6,075 nucleotides of DNA from Pseudomonadota bacterium (GCA_023452965.1 JAEXUU010000703.1:1-6075); one strand, 5' to 3'. Numbered from the stretch's first letter, positions 1 to 5,792 are shown. Notes: generated from the sequence alone by a model not told the origin. Numbers and translations are program-made.

Positions 1-497
1 GCCCGAAGAAGGTCGAGCGCTCGCTGGCGCTGGAGAAGATCCGGCTGATGCTGACCGAGCTCGAGCAGCTCACCGGCAAGAAGCCGGTGATCTACACCGA
101 CATCACCTTCCACAAGGACGTGCTCGAAGGCGAGTTCAACGACTACGCCTACTGGATCCGCTCGACCGCAGCCAAGCCCGAGGTGCGCTACAAGGACCGG
201 CCCTGGGCCTTCTGGCAGTTCACCACCACCGGCCGGGTCCCCGGCATCAAGGGCGATGTCGACCGCAACGCCTTCTACGGCAACGAGGGCGAATTCACCG
301 GCTGGCGCGAGGGCCGCTTCGACATCGGCACCCGCACCTGGACGCGCGAGCGCAAGGTCCCGCCGCAGCCGAGCCCGGGCCCTGAGCACACCCCGGTCGC
401 GACGTTGCCCGGCGCCGCCGCCCCGGTCGCCGCCTCGCGGTTCCAGCCCGCGAGCCTCGGACAGGTCGCCGATCAGAGCGAGACCGAGGCGGAGTAA
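1..497 (+). CDS. GH25 family lysozyme, C-terminal part (5' end outside window)
   Basis: The reading frame is open from the left edge (first full codon at 3) to TAA at 495-497, giving 164 visible residues. GH25 enzymes are muramidases that cleave the MurNAc-GlcNAc bond of peptidoglycan. The visible part is the second half of the barrel: a GKKPVIYTD strand, a YWIRSTAA segment, and the closing block WQFTTTGRVPGIKGDVDRNAFYG, which is shown here only as a family hallmark (Trp-Gln, then Asp-Val-Asp). The N-terminal GxDVSxWQG strand and the catalytic Asp-x-Glu lie upstream and cannot be checked. The last ~45 residues are a Pro/Ala/Glu-rich tail without a recognisable domain. The next gene is a paralogue, with 75 of 104 aligned residues identical by hand count. 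An internal ATG at 48 falls inside the conserved domain and is not the start. Family assignment is firm; physiological role is inferred. Confidence 0.88.
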   Translation, partial: PKKVERSLALEKIRLMLTELEQLTGKKPVIYTDITFHKDVLEGEFNDYAYWIRSTAAKPEVRYKDRPWAFWQFTTTGRVPGIKGDVDRNAFYGNEGEFTGWREGRFDIGTRTWTRERKVPPQPSPGPEHTPVATLPGAAAPVAASRFQPASLGQVADQSETEAE

Positions 498-520
498 GGC
501 CGAAGCGGAGTAAGGCCGAA
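489..520. repeat. 16-bp perfect tandem duplication across a stop codon
   Basis: GCGGAGTAAGGCCGAA occurs twice back to back (489-504 and 505-520). The first copy contains the TAA stop of the GH25 gene. Because 16 is not a multiple of three, the second TAA is in another frame. This looks like a recent slippage event rather than a functional site. Confidence 0.9.
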
Positions 521-575
521 GGAAGCCGGCGGCCGCCTCACCGGTTAACCAAGGCTGAAGCCGCTCGCTCGAATG

Positions 576-609
576 CTAACCACCTCTTAACCCGGCGCCC
601 GCCTATCCT
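576..609 (+). promoter_or_regulatory. Putative CtrA-type box and -10 element before the second GH25 gene
   Basis: CTAA at 576-579, seven bases, then TTAAC at 587-591 match the alphaproteobacterial CtrA consensus TTAA-N7-TTAAC with one mismatch. A possible -10 hexamer TATCCT lies at 604-609, which puts the box centre near -32 of the implied start, where CtrA binds at activated promoters. A further TTAACC half-site, inside the palindrome GGTTAACC, is at 543-550. No good sigma-70 -35 hexamer is visible at the proper spacing, as expected for an activator-dependent promoter. The rest of the 134-bp gap (498-631) shows no gene and no clear terminator. The match is seen; regulation by CtrA is inference. 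Confidence 0.4.
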
Positions 610-631
610 GCCTCGACACAGGGAGGACCTT

Positions 632-1612
632 ATGGCGCGCCGCGCTGAAACCAGTTCAGGAAAGCGGCGCATGCCCGGCCTTGGCTACCGCCTTCTGATG
701 ATGGCAGGGCTCGGCCTGCTCTGCGCCACGCCCGCCCAGGCGCTTTATCCCAAGAAGGGCGATGCCAGCCCCCATGCCGGCGTCAGCGACGCCCGCCGGC
801 GCTCGATCCAGGGTATCGACGTCTCGCGCTGGCAAGGCGACATCGACTGGGCCAAGGTCAAGGACGCGGGCACCCGCTTCGCCTTCATCAAGGCGACCGA
901 AGGTGGCGACCACCTCGATCCGAACTTCCGCAAGAACTGGGAGGGCGCCCGCAAGGCCGGCGTGCCGCGCAGCGCCTACCATTTCGTCTACTGGTGCCGC
1001 CCGGCCAAGGACCAGGTGCGCTGGATGAAGCGCCATATCCCGCGCGATGCGGACGCGCTGCCCCCGGTGCTCGATGTCGAATGCAACGGCCATTCGGAAT
1101 CCTGCGGCAAGAAGATCCCGCGCGAGAAGGCGCTCGCGAAGATCCGCGAGATGCTGAAAGGGCTGCAGGAGCACACCGGCAAGAAGCCGATCATCTACAC
1201 CGACATCACCTTCCACGAGGATGTGCTGGAAGGACAGTTCAACGACCATCCCTACTGGTTGCGCTCGACCGCGGCGCCTCTCAGGCACCGCTATGAGCGA
1301 AAGGAATGGGAGTTCTGGCAGTTCACCACCACCGGCCGCGTCCCCGGCATTACCGGCGATGTGGACCGCAACGCCTTCTTCGGCACGGAACGTGAATTCA
1401 CCGCCTGGCGCGAGGGCCGCTTCGACATCGGCGCGCGGCAATGGCGCGGCGGCGGGCCGAAGGTCGCTTCGCCGAAGCCGGCCGCCCGCCCCGCGGCCGT
1501 CGAGACCAGGCTCGCCAGCGGCGCCCCGCCGAAACTGGTTCCGGCCCCAAGGCCGCCCAAGGCGGTGCTTTCGCGCCAGGTCGCCAGCACCGGCTCGATC
1601 AAGCGCGACTAG
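632..1612 (+). CDS. Exported GH25 family lysozyme (N-acetylmuramidase), complete
   Basis: 326 residues. The ATG at 632 follows GGGAGG at 621-626 with a 5-nt spacer; an internal ATG at 671 (Met14) is a weaker alternative. Residues ~15-37 form a signal peptide with a likely cleavage after Ala-Gln-Ala (35-37), so the enzyme should act in the periplasm or outside. The GH25 domain spans about 60-255: GIDVSRWQG (61-69), KATEG (87-91), the acidic pair LDVE (Asp148, Glu150) expected to be catalytic, IIYTD (187-191), WQF (229-231) and GDVDRN (242-247). Cys151 and Cys158 flank the catalytic strand and could form a disulfide. Residues 270-326 are a Pro/Ala/basic low-complexity tail, perhaps for wall attachment. 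It is a tandem paralogue of the upstream gene, and its tail is unrelated to that gene's tail. Known family role: peptidoglycan hydrolysis. Use in growth, division or competition is not shown by the sequence. Confidence 0.93.
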   Translation: MARRAETSSGKRRMPGLGYRLLMMAGLGLLCATPAQALYPKKGDASPHAGVSDARRRSIQGIDVSRWQGDIDWAKVKDAGTRFAFIKATEGGDHLDPNFRKNWEGARKAGVPRSAYHFVYWCRPAKDQVRWMKRHIPRDADALPPVLDVECNGHSESCGKKIPREKALAKIREMLKGLQEHTGKKPIIYTDITFHEDVLEGQFNDHPYWLRSTAAPLRHRYERKEWEFWQFTTTGRVPGITGDVDRNAFFGTEREFTAWREGRFDIGARQWRGGGPKVASPKPAARPAAVETRLASGAPPKLVPAPRPPKAVLSRQVASTGSIKRD

Positions 1613-1634
1613 GCTTTCGTCACAAAGCGGCGGA

Positions 1635-1652
1635 CTGTCGCGAAACCGTCAT
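1635..1652 (+). promoter_or_regulatory. Possible Pho-box-like direct repeat
   Basis: CTGTCGC (1635-1641), four bases, then CCGTCAT (1646-1652) resemble the PhoB consensus of two CTGTCAT units 11 bp apart, with 11 of 14 positions matching. The second unit also forms the left arm of a 5-bp hairpin (1646-1650 with 1655-1659, loop ATCT). The site is too close to the ATG at 1666 to act as its -35, but would fit a start at the GTG at 1699. It is a weak, short match that may be chance. Confidence 0.22.
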
Positions 1653-1665
1653 CTGACGGGCGCTG

Positions 1666-2700
1666 ATGCTGGCGGAACACCCGTCAGCCGGAAGCAGCGT
1701 GTCGATACTTCAGGATATCCAGTCCCGGGCCGGCTTCATCTGGGCCTATCGCTTCGACGATGAGGGCCGCGCCAGCCTCGTGCCGCGCGACCAGTCGCCG
1801 GGCCTCGCGCTCGACGGCGCCAAATTCGTCTGGCTGCATCTCGACCTCGTCCACAGCCGCACCAAGCAGTGGATCGCCGAGCGCAGCGAGCTGCCGGTCG
1901 AGGCGCAGGCCGTCTTCCTGTCGCAGGACGATCACCAGCGGCTCTATCACGACCCGGATTTCGTCTGGGGCATCACCTATGACCAGGTCCGCGAGGTCCA
2001 CAGCCTCGCCGATGACTGGGGCATGATGCACTGGATCGTCGGCGAGCGCTTCCTGATCACCGGGCGGCGCCAGGCGCTGCAGGCGACGCGGCTGACCCGC
2101 GACACGCTGGAGGCGGGCTTCCGCGCCACCTCCCCCGAAATGCTGTTCGAGCGCGTCATCGAATTCGTGATCGAGGATGTCGCCGAGGACGTGAACCGCC
2201 TCGCCGACGACGCCGATTCGATCGAGGATCACATCATCGACGACCGCATCGGCGACGAGGCGCGCAAGCTCGGCGCGATCCGTCGGCGCACGGTCAAGCT
2301 GCACCGCCAGCTCAACGGGCTGCACCAGCTCTTCCGCCGCTTCCAGGAGACCGCGACCGCGAGAGCCGCGCCGGAGAAGGTCAGGAGCGCGACCGCAAGG
2401 CTGCTCCACCGCGTCGACACCATGCTGGGCGACGTCCAGCTCGTGCAGCAGCGCGCAAGGCTGCTCCAGGACGAGATCGCGGCGAGGCTCAGCGCCCAGA
2501 CCAACCACCATCTCTACGTGCTCTCGATCCTGACCGCGACGCTGATGCCGGCGACGCTGGTCACCGGCTATTTCGGCGTCAACACCAAGGCCCTGCCCTT
2601 CCTCGAGACCGAATTCGGCTGGCTCTATATCCTCGGGCTGTCGGGCCTGGCGGCGGGCGCAGTCTACTGGCTGCTGAAGCGCCGAAACGTGATCGGCTGA
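1666..2700 (+). CDS. zntB: ZntB/CorA-family divalent metal ion transporter
   Basis: 344 residues, close to the usual CorA/ZntB length. These proteins are homopentamers in the inner membrane with a large N-terminal cytoplasmic funnel and two C-terminal membrane helices; CorA carries Mg2+/Co2+ and ZntB carries Zn2+. Residues 1-~275 are the soluble domain, with a long charged helical stretch at about 160-275. TM1 is about 283-302, followed by the signature GYFGVN (301-306), and TM2 is about 319-336, ending in a basic KRRN tail. GVN replaces the classic GMN pore motif, and the opening 'GFIWAYRFDDEG' with 'WLHLDL' favours the ZntB branch over Mg2+ CorA. The start is uncertain. ATG 1666 has only a poor ribosome binding site; GTG 1699 (residue 12) follows GGAAG at 1690-1694 with a 4-nt spacer and is a real alternative. 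It begins 53 bp after the lysozyme stop, with no obvious functional link. Ion specificity cannot be read from sequence. Confidence 0.87.
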   Translation: MLAEHPSAGSSVSILQDIQSRAGFIWAYRFDDEGRASLVPRDQSPGLALDGAKFVWLHLDLVHSRTKQWIAERSELPVEAQAVFLSQDDHQRLYHDPDFVWGITYDQVREVHSLADDWGMMHWIVGERFLITGRRQALQATRLTRDTLEAGFRATSPEMLFERVIEFVIEDVAEDVNRLADDADSIEDHIIDDRIGDEARKLGAIRRRTVKLHRQLNGLHQLFRRFQETATARAAPEKVRSATARLLHRVDTMLGDVQLVQQRARLLQDEIAARLSAQTNHHLYVLSILTATLMPATLVTGYFGVNTKALPFLETEFGWLYILGLSGLAAGAVYWLLKRRNVIG

Positions 2701-2722
2701 CGGACGGCCGCGAGCCGCGACG

Positions 2723-2754
2723 CGTGGACAGCAGACGTCCGCGGACTGTCCATG
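2723..2754 (+). terminator. Imperfect hairpin downstream of the metal transporter gene
   Basis: TGGACAG (2725-2731) is the exact reverse complement of CTGTCCA (2746-2752). A G-T wobble and one more C-G pair extend the stem to nine positions around a 14-nt loop, which itself contains GTCC-GC-GGAC. It starts 22 bp after the transporter stop. The following bases are only mildly T-rich, so it may be a weak terminator or an operator for the reductase gene 40 bp further on. Confidence 0.35.
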
Positions 2755-2781
2755 TAGAGTTTGCGTAGCCCGAGTCGGCGC

Positions 2782-2786
2782 GGGAG
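2782..2786 (+). promoter_or_regulatory. Ribosome binding site fixing the reductase start
   Basis: GGGAG lies 7 nt before the GTG at 2794. The longer reading frame from TTG 2761 has no such site and would add 11 Arg/Ser-rich residues before the Rossmann strand, so GTG 2794 is preferred. Confidence 0.65.
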
Positions 2787-2793
2787 CGAGCGT

Positions 2794-3663
2794 GTGCGCA
2801 GCAATGTGCTTGTCACTGGTGGGGGCGGCCGGCTGGGGCGCGCCCTGTCGCAAGCCGGAGGCCCGGGCGTTTTCGGATTGTCGAGCCGGGAGCTCGACAT
2901 CACCGACGCCGCCGCCCTCCGCTCCGCGCTCGATCGGCTGCGCCCGGATGTCGTGATTAACGCCGCGGCGCTCAGCCGCGTCCAGGACTCCGATACGGCT
3001 CCGGAACGCGCGCGCGCCGTCAATGCCGAAGCGCCGGGCGATATCGCGCGGGTCTGCGCCGCACTGGGCCTGCCCCTGATCCACATCTCGACCGACTATG
3101 TCTTCGGTGCCGAGACCAGGCGGCCATGGCGCGAGTCTGATCCCGTATCGCCCGTCAACAACTACGGCCGCCTGAAAGCCGAGGGCGAACGCAACGTCGT
3201 CTCCGCCTGCGACAGGGCCTGTATCGCCCGGGTGGCGTGGCTCTTCGGTGACGGCGAGGATTTTATCGCCGGCCTGCTGCGGAGCGACGCCGAAGCCGTC
3301 ATGGTGGCCGATGATCAGGTCGGCTCCCCGACCCCGATCGTCCCGCTCGCCGAGAGGCTGCTTGCGCTGGCCGACCGCATGAGCGCCGGCGAAGCCGTCC
3401 CCAAGGTGCTGCATCTCGCCGGATCGCCGCCGGTCTCGCGTGCCGACTGGGTCGCCGCGGCATTCGAGGCACTTCAAGGCGCAGGCAAGACGACGCCAAG
3501 GCTGGTGCGGGTTCCGATGGCGGCGTTCGGCGGCAGCGTTCGCCGGCCCCATTACAGCGCCCTCGATTGCAGTCTCGCAGCCGAATTCTTCGGTGGCGAG
3601 ATCGACTGGCGCATCGCCGCGGCCCGGCCCGAAACCTTCGCTGAACCTGTCCTGCCGGCCTAG
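2794..3663 (+). CDS. RmlD/RfbD-type dTDP-4-dehydrorhamnose reductase family protein (extended SDR)
   Basis: 289 residues from GTG 2794, the normal RmlD size (~290-300). RmlD reduces dTDP-4-keto-L-rhamnose to dTDP-L-rhamnose with NAD(P)H in the cytoplasm, the last step of the dTDP-rhamnose route to surface polysaccharides. Visible motifs: Rossmann strand with TGGGGRLG (8-15), DITD (35-38), INAAAL (55-60), STDYVFG (99-105), the catalytic YxxxK as Tyr124/Lys128, a WLFG segment (149-152), DQVGSPT (174-180) typical of RmlD, and the C-terminal RPHYSALD (251-258), which matches the family's 'RPxxSxLD' substrate block. All expected residues are present, so it should be active. No rmlA, rmlB or rmlC lies in this window, so the substrate could be another dTDP- or other nucleotide sugar. 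The family is secure; rhamnose specificity is an inference. It faces the DUF1254 gene convergently. Confidence 0.85.
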   Translation: MRSNVLVTGGGGRLGRALSQAGGPGVFGLSSRELDITDAAALRSALDRLRPDVVINAAALSRVQDSDTAPERARAVNAEAPGDIARVCAALGLPLIHISTDYVFGAETRRPWRESDPVSPVNNYGRLKAEGERNVVSACDRACIARVAWLFGDGEDFIAGLLRSDAEAVMVADDQVGSPTPIVPLAERLLALADRMSAGEAVPKVLHLAGSPPVSRADWVAAAFEALQGAGKTTPRLVRVPMAAFGGSVRRPHYSALDCSLAAEFFGGEIDWRIAAARPETFAEPVLPA

Positions 3664-3766
3664 CTGCGCAGGCCGCCCGCCATCGGCGCGGAACCACCTG
3701 GGCACTAGGCCCCGCGGCGGCGCGCCCCACGGGCCGCCCAAGCGGCGCGACCTGTTCGGCCGGGGC

Positions 3767-3801
3767 GTTGTCCACCACGGACAATTGCCGTGGTGGACAA
3801 C
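3767..3801. terminator. Perfect 14-bp inverted repeat between convergent genes
   Basis: GTTGTCCACCACGG (3767-3780) and its exact reverse complement (3788-3801) flank the 7-nt loop ACAATTG, whose last six bases (CAATTG) are palindromic. It lies 103 bp after the reductase stop and 31 bp beyond the DUF1254 stop, the usual place for a bidirectional transcript end. Neither side has a T-tract, so it is not a classical intrinsic terminator. A dimeric-protein binding site or the end of a lost mobile element are alternatives. The rest of 3664-3831 shows no gene. Confidence 0.55.
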
Positions 3802-3831
3802 CAAATCCTCCCAAAGCCAGTCTGGTCAGGC

Positions 3832-4866
3832 TCAGTTTACGGCCTTCGCCTCCGGGAACTTCCACTTGCCGCTGACGATCGCTGGCTCGGGACGATAGAG
3901 CCGCACGGTATAGTTCCAGCCTTCGACGATCGGCAGGCAGTTCGGGATCTTGCCGTCGCAGCCGCCGAGCTGGACGGTCACCGAGCCGTCCTCATTCTTC
4001 TTCGCGGTGATGTCGTTGATCGAATAGGCGCTGTAGGGGTTTTTCTCGAAGAACCCCTTGCGATTGTAGACGCTGACCGACCAGAACTCCTTCACCGGAA
4101 CGGTCTTTGGCACATTGATGGTGTAGACCGTTTTGCCGTCGTTCTTCGCGGGCGTGAAGCTCGCGTAGATGGCGTCTTTTTCCGGAATGCCGCCCCAACC
4201 GGCGGCTGTGCCGATCAGGTGCTGGATTGGCTCGATCTGGCCACGGGCGCCAAAGGAACCGCGAAACGACGTCTGATACTTTGCCAGCGCGAGCAAGGCA
4301 TTGCGAACGCCCGTGAGGCTTTCCTCGTCCCAGTTTGGAAGCTCGAGCTTCCCTGGATCCTTCTGGCTGACCTTGATGGCGTCCTGCAGCTTGTGGACCC
4401 CTTCGAGATCCTTCGGATCGCTCGGATCGACCAGCGTCCGGATAGCGACGAACGCATATCGCGTGCCGACCGTTTCCTTGGTCAGCGTAACCGGCTTCGT
4501 ACCGTAGGCGACGATCGGGAGGTAGTGATCCTGATCGACGACCATCATCGACATGTAGCGCTTGCCGGTATCCGGCAGCGACAGCGTGACCGGCCCGGCG
4601 GCAAGATCAAACACGGCAAACGAGTAAAGCGTATCCCGGTTCATGCGAATGACCGTTTGCCGATCGATCGCCGTTGGCTCCCGGGAGTGCAGAAACTTGC
4701 CCAACCCGCCCACGGTCTTTGCGTTCGCCGCCAGGTAATGGTCGGTCTCCGCGCGGATGAAATTGTCGACGGTCACAGGGATTTTGCCGCTCGGCTCCTG
4801 GGCGAACGCGCCTGTCGCCAGTGCCGCCGATGCGAATGCGAGACCGATGCCAACCAATCGAAACAT
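3832..4866 (-). CDS. Exported DUF1254/DUF1214 domain protein of unknown function
   Basis: 344 residues on the minus strand. The ATG at 4866-4864 is preceded by AAGAGGT (4879-4873) with a 6-nt spacer. Residues 1-22 are a signal peptide with probable cleavage after Ala-Phe-Ala, so the protein is periplasmic or secreted. The DUF1254 region covers about 35-145, with the hallmark NRDTLYS (76-82) followed by 'FDLAAGPVTLSLPDTGKRY' and a 'VVDQDHY' strand. The DUF1214 region covers about 245-335, with FWSVSVY (261-267), NPYSAYSI (276-283), and a closing 'GWNYTVRLYRPEPAI' and 'GKW' block. Cys303 and Cys310 could form a disulfide. No catalytic residues are established for this family to my knowledge, so no function is assigned. 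It is the second gene of a probable two-gene unit with the acid phosphatase upstream. Base composition is lower than in neighbours: 32 of 60 bases are G/C at 4021-4080 against 43 of 60 at 2281-2340, which suggests separate acquisition. Confidence 0.88.
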   Translation of the reverse strand: MFRLVGIGLAFASAALATGAFAQEPSGKIPVTVDNFIRAETDHYLAANAKTVGGLGKFLHSREPTAIDRQTVIRMNRDTLYSFAVFDLAAGPVTLSLPDTGKRYMSMMVVDQDHYLPIVAYGTKPVTLTKETVGTRYAFVAIRTLVDPSDPKDLEGVHKLQDAIKVSQKDPGKLELPNWDEESLTGVRNALLALAKYQTSFRGSFGARGQIEPIQHLIGTAAGWGGIPEKDAIYASFTPAKNDGKTVYTINVPKTVPVKEFWSVSVYNRKGFFEKNPYSAYSINDITAKKNEDGSVTVQLGGCDGKIPNCLPIVEGWNYTVRLYRPEPAIVSGKWKFPEAKAVN

Positions 4867-4879
4867 GGAATTACCTCTT

Positions 4880-4905
4880 CATTCAAAGACTGCATTCAAA
4901 GACTG
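4880..4905 (-). repeat. Perfect 13-bp tandem repeat in the leader of the DUF1254 gene
   Basis: On the plus strand CATTCAAAGACTG occurs at 4880-4892 and again at 4893-4905 with no gap. Read on the coding (minus) strand, two CAGTCTTTGAATG units end one base before the ribosome binding site. It may be a slippage duplication, or a repeated binding site controlling translation or a local promoter. Confidence 0.9.
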
Positions 4906-4906
4906 C

Positions 4907-4942
4907 GCCGGCGAGGCAGCTTTGTCCGTCGCTGCTGCCGGC
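4907..4942 (-). other. Intercistronic hairpin between phosphatase and DUF1254 genes
   Basis: GCCGGC at 4907-4912 pairs with GCCGGC at 4937-4942, and inside it CAGC (4917-4920) pairs with GCTG (4931-4934). An alternative fold pairs GGCAGC (4915-4920) with GCTGCC (4934-4939). It starts 10 bp after the phosphatase stop on the minus strand. No T-run follows, so read-through, attenuation or mRNA stabilisation are more likely than full termination. Confidence 0.4.
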
Positions 4943-4952
4943 TTGTAATCGA

Positions 4953-5786
4953 CTACTGCTCGGACAGGGCCGCCGCTTCGGCAGAGCAGTCCGGCACCGG
5001 GTCCGCTCTTTTGGCCTTCGCGGCTTCGACCTCAGCCTTCGCAGCCTTGAGATCGGCAAGGAAAGCCGGGTCGGTCATGAGCCGCGCCGTGGTCGCCGCG
5101 CCCATGATCCGCCCGGCATCGACGTCGCTCTGCCAATGGGCATTGCAGATCACCCGGCTCTGCCCGAATTCGAGACCGCGCTTGAGCAGTTCGTTCGAGC
5201 GCTCGGGATTGATCTGCGCGAAGACGAGGGCCCAGCCCCAGCCCGCGGCGGTGTGGCCTGACGGATAGGAGCCGTCACTGCGCAGAATGGCCTCCTGATC
5301 GGCCCGGCAGGTCGCCTCGTTGTGGACCACGAAAGGACGGACCCGGTTGTACCTGTTCTTCACGCCATAGGTGGAGAGGCCGAAATCCGAGAGCATCTTC
5401 TGCATCATCGCGTAGAGACGCGGGGTCTGCTCGGCGCCGATCCTGACGCCCATCGCACAGGAGAAATTCTCGGCGGCCTGCGGAAAGGCGAGATCGGCGT
5501 CGGTGAAGGCGAGCTTCCAGCGCGCGCTGTCGCGCAACGGGAGCGTCGCCCTGCGCGCTTCCTCGTCTCGGGCCAGCGCAGCCGTGCCCTTCTCCGGCGG
5601 CGGGCCGAGCAGCACGAGGCTGTTCGGCAGGTCTGACTGCCTGAGATAGCCTGGCGCGACCTTGAAATGCGGATCCGTGACATTGGGCTGGGCTTCGACC
5701 GCCTGCGCGAGGGCCTGCCCGCAGAGCGCGAGCACGGCAGACGCGGAAACAGCCGCGGCTCGTGCGGTAGTCCAAGTGATAGTCAT
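4953..5786 (-). CDS. Class A non-specific acid phosphatase (PhoN/PhoC-like, PAP2 fold)
   Basis: 277 residues on the minus strand from ATG 5786-5784; stop TAG at 4955-4953. Residues 1-27 form a signal peptide with probable cleavage after Ala-Leu-Ala, so it is periplasmic or secreted. The enzyme hydrolyses a broad range of organic phosphomonoesters through a phospho-histidine intermediate. The full acid phosphatase signature is present: KX6RP (Lys143, Arg150-Pro151), PSGH within GSYPSGHTA (Pro175-His178), and SRX5HX3D (Ser210, Arg211, His217, Asp221). By family knowledge His217 is the nucleophile and His178 the acid. The GSYPSGHT block is the class A hallmark. Cys110, Cys160 and Cys214 are in the mature domain. 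The Ala/Lys-rich helix at 245-262 is a C-terminal extension. The frame could begin at GTG 5819 (11 more residues), but that would precede a complete signal peptide and ignores the good ribosome binding site. Likely co-transcribed with the DUF1254 gene 86 bp downstream. Confidence 0.93.
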   Translation of the reverse strand: MTITWTTARAAAVSASAVLALCGQALAQAVEAQPNVTDPHFKVAPGYLRQSDLPNSLVLLGPPPEKGTAALARDEEARRATLPLRDSARWKLAFTDADLAFPQAAENFSCAMGVRIGAEQTPRLYAMMQKMLSDFGLSTYGVKNRYNRVRPFVVHNEATCRADQEAILRSDGSYPSGHTAAGWGWALVFAQINPERSNELLKRGLEFGQSRVICNAHWQSDVDAGRIMGAATTARLMTDPAFLADLKAAKAEVEAAKAKRADPVPDCSAEAAALSEQ

Positions 5787-5792
5787 CCCATT

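Noticed and set aside
31..37. Possible lipobox around Cys31 of the complete lysozyme protein (residue numbers)
   Set aside because: The residue before the cysteine is Leu rather than Gly/Ala/Ser, and an ordinary signal peptidase I site (Ala-Gln-Ala) follows directly.
656..1441. 261-codon minus-strand frame opposite the complete lysozyme gene
   Set aside because: Antisense to a gene with a full set of GH25 motifs; its composition is typical of a shadow frame.
1613..1628. Small hairpin GCTTT / AAAGC just after the lysozyme stop
   Set aside because: Only five mostly A-T pairs and no T-tract, too weak to call a terminator.
1684..3804. 706-codon open frame on the minus strand across the metal transporter and reductase genes
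   Set aside because: It is antisense to two genes with clear family motifs, runs through the intergenic gap, and its translation is Asp/Gly/Ala/Arg-rich with no domain. Long antisense frames are common in GC-rich DNA.
3790..5268. 492-codon open frame on the plus strand across DUF1254 and phosphatase genes
   Set aside because: It is the complement of two well-supported minus-strand genes, begins inside the palindrome and shows no recognisable domain.
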